From: Lichenihabitans sp033947565
Lineage (GTDB): Bacteria; Pseudomonadota; Alphaproteobacteria; Rhizobiales; Beijerinckiaceae
Assembly: GCF_033947565.1 (NCBI RefSeq)
Contig: NZ_JARPVX010000052.1
Coordinates: 1 to 28,837 of the forward strand
DNA length: 28,837 nucleotides
Reading direction: 5' to 3'
Shown here in pieces: positions 25,556 through 28,837 of the stretch (within the stretch, counting starts at the first letter, position 1; each line of letters begins with the position of its first letter). A program made the position numbers and the translations under genes. The notes under the pieces were generated by a model. The model made no database searches. It was given only the letters and a program-made list of their open reading frames with translations, and was not told the DNA's origin.

Positions 25556-26173
25556 TCAAAGCTCGGAAAAGTTCCCGCCGGTCGGGACGGAAGGGGCACC
25601 CTCGGCCGTTTCCGGCCGGAAGGCCCGACGCTTGACGGCGCGGGCCGGGTTGCCGCGGTAGACCGTCCAGGCAGCGAGGGTCGTGAAGGTGGTGCCCCGC
25701 GCGGCCAGCACGGCCCCCTGTCGGGCCACGACCCCGGGCCCCACGAAGGCCTCGGCCGCGATCCACACATGGTCTTCCAACACGATGCGGCGGGCGACCA
25801 GCTGGAAGTGCCGGTCGGCCAGATCGTGGGTGCCGGTGCACAGGTTGGCGCCCTGCGACACCACCACCCGCCGGCCGAGGTGCACCGGCGCGATGTTGTA
25901 GCAGGTGACCTTCGGGCCCAGCAGCGCATGGTCGCCCATGCTGAGGTGGGGCGGATACCACACGCGGGCGCTCGACCGGACATTGGCGGTGGGCGCCATG
26001 TCGGCCCCGAACCGCACCAGCAGCCAGCGCCGCCAGCGGACCATGGGGGGCGGCGTCCAGACGGCCAGCAGCACCCAGGCCAGTCGCCAAACGAGGCGGA
26101 ACATCCGGTTGCCGAGGCTGAAGCTCGGGCCGCCCTCGAGCGGCCGGGACAGGTGCGCGTCGAGGATCGTCAT
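25556..26173 (-). CDS. WcaF-like polysaccharide acetyltransferase (left-handed beta-helix)
   Basis: A 205-residue protein resembling colanic-acid acetyltransferase WcaF. The N-terminal part holds a hydrophobic helix (about 25-45), and hexapeptide repeats run from about 60 to 175 (LGRRVVVSQGANLCTGTHDL, VWIAAEAFVGPGVVARQGAVL). The THDL segment carries the likely catalytic His. It would transfer acetyl from acetyl-CoA to a sugar of the polysaccharide or its lipid-linked precursor. Its ATG overlaps the stop of the upstream glycosyltransferase (ATGA), so it is translationally coupled to it as the last gene of the glycan set. Confidence 0.9.
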   Translation of the reverse strand: MTILDAHLSRPLEGGPSFSLGNRMFRLVWRLAWVLLAVWTPPPMVRWRRWLLVRFGADMAPTANVRSSARVWYPPHLSMGDHALLGPKVTCYNIAPVHLGRRVVVSQGANLCTGTHDLADRHFQLVARRIVLEDHVWIAAEAFVGPGVVARQGAVLAARGTTFTTLAAWTVYRGNPARAVKRRAFRPETAEGAPSVPTGGNFSEL

Positions 26174-27360
26174 AGGAAGGGCTCCGGGTCGTTCAGGATC
26201 GCCAGGGTCCTGGCCTGCACGCGCTCGGCCAGAAAATTCTGCAGAAAACAGACGCGGGCCCGGGCGCCCATGGCGGCGCGCTCGAGTGCCGACAAGCCCG
26301 CGAAGCCGGCCAGCAGGCGCCCGACGCCCGCCACGCTATCGGGCGCGACGAGGCCGGCGCCGGCCGCCAGGACCGTCGGTGCGATGTTGACCTTCTCGGA
26401 CAACAGCACCGGCTTGCCGCAACTGAGCGCTTCCGCGACCGCGACGCCGAAATTCTCGCCGTGAGACGGCAGCACGAAGGCGTCGCAGCCATAAAGCGCG
26501 CCCCATTTGGCTCCGCCGCGCAGCATGCCGGGCCAATGCAGCCGGTCGGCGATGCCGAGCCGCGCCGCTTCCGCCTGCAGCCGGACGCCGGCGCCCTCGG
26601 CATCCGGCCCGGCCAGCACGAGGTGGCGCCCGGCGAGCGGGCCATGGTCCGCCGCAAAGGCCTCGAGCAGCAGGTCGCAGCCCTTCTTCGGGTGCAGGCG
26701 TCCGAGGAACAGCCAATAAGGATTGCGACCGAGCCCGGGAACGGCGGCCGCGAAGGCCGCATCGTGGGCAGGCGTGCGCTGCGGCGCCTCGCCGGTGCCA
26801 TAGCCGGCCACGACACCGCGCAGGCGGTAAGGCCGGAAGGCATCCTGGGCGGCCTGCCGCTCGCCTTCGCTGGTAAACAACACCGCCCGGGCGCCGTTGA
26901 GCAGCGGCCCCTCGCTGAGCCACCACGCGGCCTGCTTGCAGCGGTGCTTGGTCGGATGGGCTGTCCGGAACCAGGGGTCGAGCATCCCGTGCGGCCACAC
27001 GAAATACGGCACCGGGCCACCCGGCAGCACGCGCCGCGCCGCCAGGGCCGCGTAATGCCATAGACCATGCACCACCACCCGGTCGAAGCCGCCGAGGTTG
27101 CGGCGCAGCCAGGGCACGAGGTGGGGCGTAAAACCGTAGCGCAGCCACGGCAGGGCACGGCGGGCGCGCCGCACGGCAGGGCTGCCGAGCGGCACCGTGG
27201 CGAGCGGACAGCGCCCCACCCAGGGGTCACCCGGCAGATCGAGCGTCGCCACCGTGCGGTCGATCCCGAACTGCCGCCCAGCTGCATCGGCCTCGATCAG
27301 GGCCGCCACCGGCCCCCCATAGGCTTCGTCGACCGTCGGCAGGAGGTGCAGCACCTTCAT
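26170..27360 (-). CDS. Glycosyltransferase, GT4 type
   Basis: A 396-residue GT-B protein. The N-terminal half begins KVLHLLPTVDEAYGGPVAAL, and the C-terminal nucleotide-sugar half (about 190-380) has LFLGRLHPKKGCDLLLEAF, a GxR/K pair, and the E-x7-E motif in HGENFGVAVAEALSCGKPV. This is the retaining GT4 arrangement. YFVWPHGMLDPWF resembles WcaI/WbaZ-type transferases of exopolysaccharide clusters. The donor and acceptor sugars are unknown. GGAGG lies 4 nt before the ATG. Its start overlaps the stop of the preceding glycosyltransferase, and its stop overlaps the start of the acetyltransferase, both as ATGA. Confidence 0.92.
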   Translation of the reverse strand: MKVLHLLPTVDEAYGGPVAALIEADAAGRQFGIDRTVATLDLPGDPWVGRCPLATVPLGSPAVRRARRALPWLRYGFTPHLVPWLRRNLGGFDRVVVHGLWHYAALAARRVLPGGPVPYFVWPHGMLDPWFRTAHPTKHRCKQAAWWLSEGPLLNGARAVLFTSEGERQAAQDAFRPYRLRGVVAGYGTGEAPQRTPAHDAAFAAAVPGLGRNPYWLFLGRLHPKKGCDLLLEAFAADHGPLAGRHLVLAGPDAEGAGVRLQAEAARLGIADRLHWPGMLRGGAKWGALYGCDAFVLPSHGENFGVAVAEALSCGKPVLLSEKVNIAPTVLAAGAGLVAPDSVAGVGRLLAGFAGLSALERAAMGARARVCFLQNFLAERVQARTLAILNDPEPFL

Positions 27361-28544
27361 GCAGCCTCCCCGTACGGCCGGCCTGCCCGATCGATCAGCC
27401 CCCGATGCAGCGCCAGAACCTCACCCACATAGGCGGGCCAGCCGAAGCTGGCCGCGGCGGCATCGACGGCGGCCGCCTGCCCCATTGCGACCGCAAGCGC
27501 GCGATCGCGGTAAAGCCGCTCGAGGGCCGCCATCAAGGGCTCGACCTGCAGCGCCGGCACCACGAAGCCCGACCGGCCGGGCCGCACCAGCTCGGCCGCT
27601 CCGACCGCATCGGATACGATCACCGGGACGCCGCAGGCCATGGCCTCGAGGGCAGCCTGGCCGAACCCGTCCTCGGCCGAGGGCAGCACCAGGCAGCTAG
27701 CGCGGGCCAGGATGCGTCTCAAGCGGCTGTGCTCGACATGGCCGAGGCGGGTGACGCCGGGCGGGCAATCGACCAGCACGGCCCCGGCGTCGCGCCCCGG
27801 CGTGCCGATCAGCACCAGCTCCGCATTTGGCAAGGCCAGCCGGCGCCAAGCCCGCAACAGCACATGCTGTCCCTTGCGGGGCGTGATGAGGCCGATGCAG
27901 ACCACCAGGAAGCGCGTGCGGTCGATGTCGGACGGGGCGCGGGGATGGAACCGGGCGGCATCGAACCCCGGCCGGAGCACGGCAACCCGGTGTTCTGCGA
28001 TGCCCGCCTCGGTGAAGCTCCGCGCCACGGCCCGGCTGTCGGCCAGGATCAGGTCGCAACCGGCGATCTCGGCGGCGCGGCGCTCCGCGTCATCGCGGGC
28101 ACGCGGCTCCGGCTTCAGGCCGAGGTCGTCCCGTGCCCGATCGACCTGGTCCCGAAAGCGGGTCGGATGGCTGGTGACGGGATGGCCTAGCACCGGCGTG
28201 CCGTCGCGCCGGGCGCGGGCGATCACCCGGTCGGCCACGGCACCGATCACCACCTCGAGGCTGTCGCAGGGTTGCCAGCGGCGCAGCACGGCGGCCTGCC
28301 AGGCGTCGCAAAGGCCTTGGCCGAGGATCGTGCGCAGCCCGCCTGGCGCGGCCCGGAAGGCGGCGCCATGCAGGTAGTGCTTCGGCCACACGTTGTGGCT
28401 CTGCCCCGGCCGCAGCCCCAGGGCCGCGGCATCGCGGCCGCGACGGTGGGCGAAATGGAAACAGCCCAGCGCCCCGGCCTCGGCGTAATGCCGGATATAG
28501 TCCGGGTAGCGGAAGGTGCCGTTGACGCAGACCGTCACGCGCAT
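27357..28544 (-). CDS. Glycosyltransferase, GT4 type
   Basis: A 395-residue GT-B protein. The C-terminal half (about 190-380) has LVVCIGLITPRKGQHVLLRAW, LVLIGTPGRD, and EDGFGQAALEAMACGVPVIVSDAVGAAELV, the GT4 donor site. The first acidic residue of the E-x7-E motif is Asp here (DGFGQAALE), a variant seen in other EDGFG-type GT4 proteins. The N-terminal half is less typical (VTVCVNGTFRYPDYIRHYAEAG). GGGAGG lies 8 nt before the ATG. It overlaps the polymerase-like gene upstream by 10 bp and the next glycosyltransferase by 4 bp, so the set is one transcript. Confidence 0.92.
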   Translation of the reverse strand: MRVTVCVNGTFRYPDYIRHYAEAGALGCFHFAHRRGRDAAALGLRPGQSHNVWPKHYLHGAAFRAAPGGLRTILGQGLCDAWQAAVLRRWQPCDSLEVVIGAVADRVIARARRDGTPVLGHPVTSHPTRFRDQVDRARDDLGLKPEPRARDDAERRAAEIAGCDLILADSRAVARSFTEAGIAEHRVAVLRPGFDAARFHPRAPSDIDRTRFLVVCIGLITPRKGQHVLLRAWRRLALPNAELVLIGTPGRDAGAVLVDCPPGVTRLGHVEHSRLRRILARASCLVLPSAEDGFGQAALEAMACGVPVIVSDAVGAAELVRPGRSGFVVPALQVEPLMAALERLYRDRALAVAMGQAAAVDAAAASFGWPAYVGEVLALHRGLIDRAGRPYGEAA

Positions 28545-28837
28545 GCCGGCACCTCCCAGGGTCGGCGGGGCGCGGCCGCCGGCAGAACCGCAGCAGGCAC
28601 CGACTCGAGCCGCAGCGCCGCCGCCATAATGCCGATTGCGAACCAGGCGATGCCGATCATGCTGTTCTGCAGCGTCACGTCGTGGACGGCCAGCAACGGC
28701 AGCACGAGGCCGGCGTAGCAGGCCGGCTGCAGGTTGCCGCGCCGGGCGGCGCCAAGCGCCGCGACCGCCAACCAGGCCGCGAGGCCCCAGCGGGCCGCGA
28801 TCAGGCCGAGGCCGAAGAAGGGCCCGAGCTCCTGCAC
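28535..28837 (-). CDS. C-terminal part of a polytopic membrane protein, possibly O-antigen/EPS polymerase; start outside window
   Basis: At least 100 residues are encoded up to the window edge and the frame is still open, so the start lies beyond 28837. Two or three hydrophobic segments are visible (about 5-30, 40-52, 58-76 of this fragment), then a polar tail rich in Ala and Pro. The fragment LVLPLLAVHDVTLQNSMIGIAWF and the position before two glycosyltransferases suit a Wzy/ExoQ-like polymerase or ligase, but no diagnostic motif is present in this part. The overlap with the glycosyltransferase shows it belongs to the same operon. Confidence 0.65.
   Translation of the reverse strand: MQELGPFFGLGLIAARWGLAAWLAVAALGAARRGNLQPACYAGLVLPLLAVHDVTLQNSMIGIAWFAIGIMAAALRLESVPAAVLPAAAPRRPWEVPACA

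Noticed and set aside
25505..25580. GGAAC on the minus strand near the end of wcaF as an EcfG general-stress promoter for the GlsB-like gene
   Set aside because: No CGTT-like -10 element occurs at 16-18 bp spacing, so the match is only half a motif.

Overview
The window is a GC-rich chromosomal segment, densely packed with genes on both strands. It reads as an alphaproteobacterium, most likely Hyphomicrobiales (Rhizobiales). The signs are a cyclic-glucan-synthase-like GH94 protein, a PdxJ of the subgroup I recall from rhizobia, a class III adenylate cyclase with a rhizobial-type N-terminal region, an Ochrobactrum-type D-aminopeptidase, and a CATTCCGG-type intergenic palindrome. There is no phage, integrase, transposase, CRISPR array or tRNA. 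This is mostly core and near-core chromosome, so novelty here lies in gene combinations and small regulatory or mutational details.

Layout. 1-3953 (-): N-terminal two thirds or so of a very large membrane protein with GH94/glycosyltransferase-36-like domains, cut by the window edge. 4056-8534: GtrA-like flippase, pncB (NAD salvage), then a vitamin-B6 block in which pdxA (-) is divergent from a 2-oxoglutarate/Fe(II) dioxygenase and pdxJ, the last two 1 nt apart. 8580-8727: intergenic palindromic repeat and hairpin. 8755-12220: aldo/keto reductase, methyltransferase divergent from a MmyB-type regulator, and a Nu-class glutathione transferase. 12311-14522 (-): secE-nusG-rplK-rplA with a clear promoter, a candidate L1-binding leader and a strong UUCG-loop terminator directly after rplA. 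The usual rplJL-rpoBC continuation is absent.

14539-15648 (-): ada, interrupted by an in-frame amber codon before its C-terminal catalytic Cys. 15820-18868 (-): DUF2254 membrane protein, class III adenylate cyclase and mntR. The mntR stop overlaps the cyclase GTG start. 18953-18968 is a perfect 16-bp palindrome matching the enterobacterial MntR box, just ahead of divergent mntH (18994-20292). 20323-25242 (+): M19 dipeptidase, uppP, D-aminopeptidase and an AGE-family sugar epimerase/isomerase, a co-directional set with a cell-wall/envelope flavour. 25236-28837 (-): a GlsB/YeaQ membrane protein, then an exopolysaccharide or O-antigen operon (polymerase-like membrane protein, two GT4 glycosyltransferases, WcaF-like acetyltransferase) with overlapping junctions.

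Most notable: the dioxygenase embedded between pdxA and pdxJ; the manganese sensor translationally coupled to a cAMP-producing enzyme; the amber-split ada; and the GH94 protein whose N-terminus is a long polytopic membrane domain with no recognisable GT84 domain.
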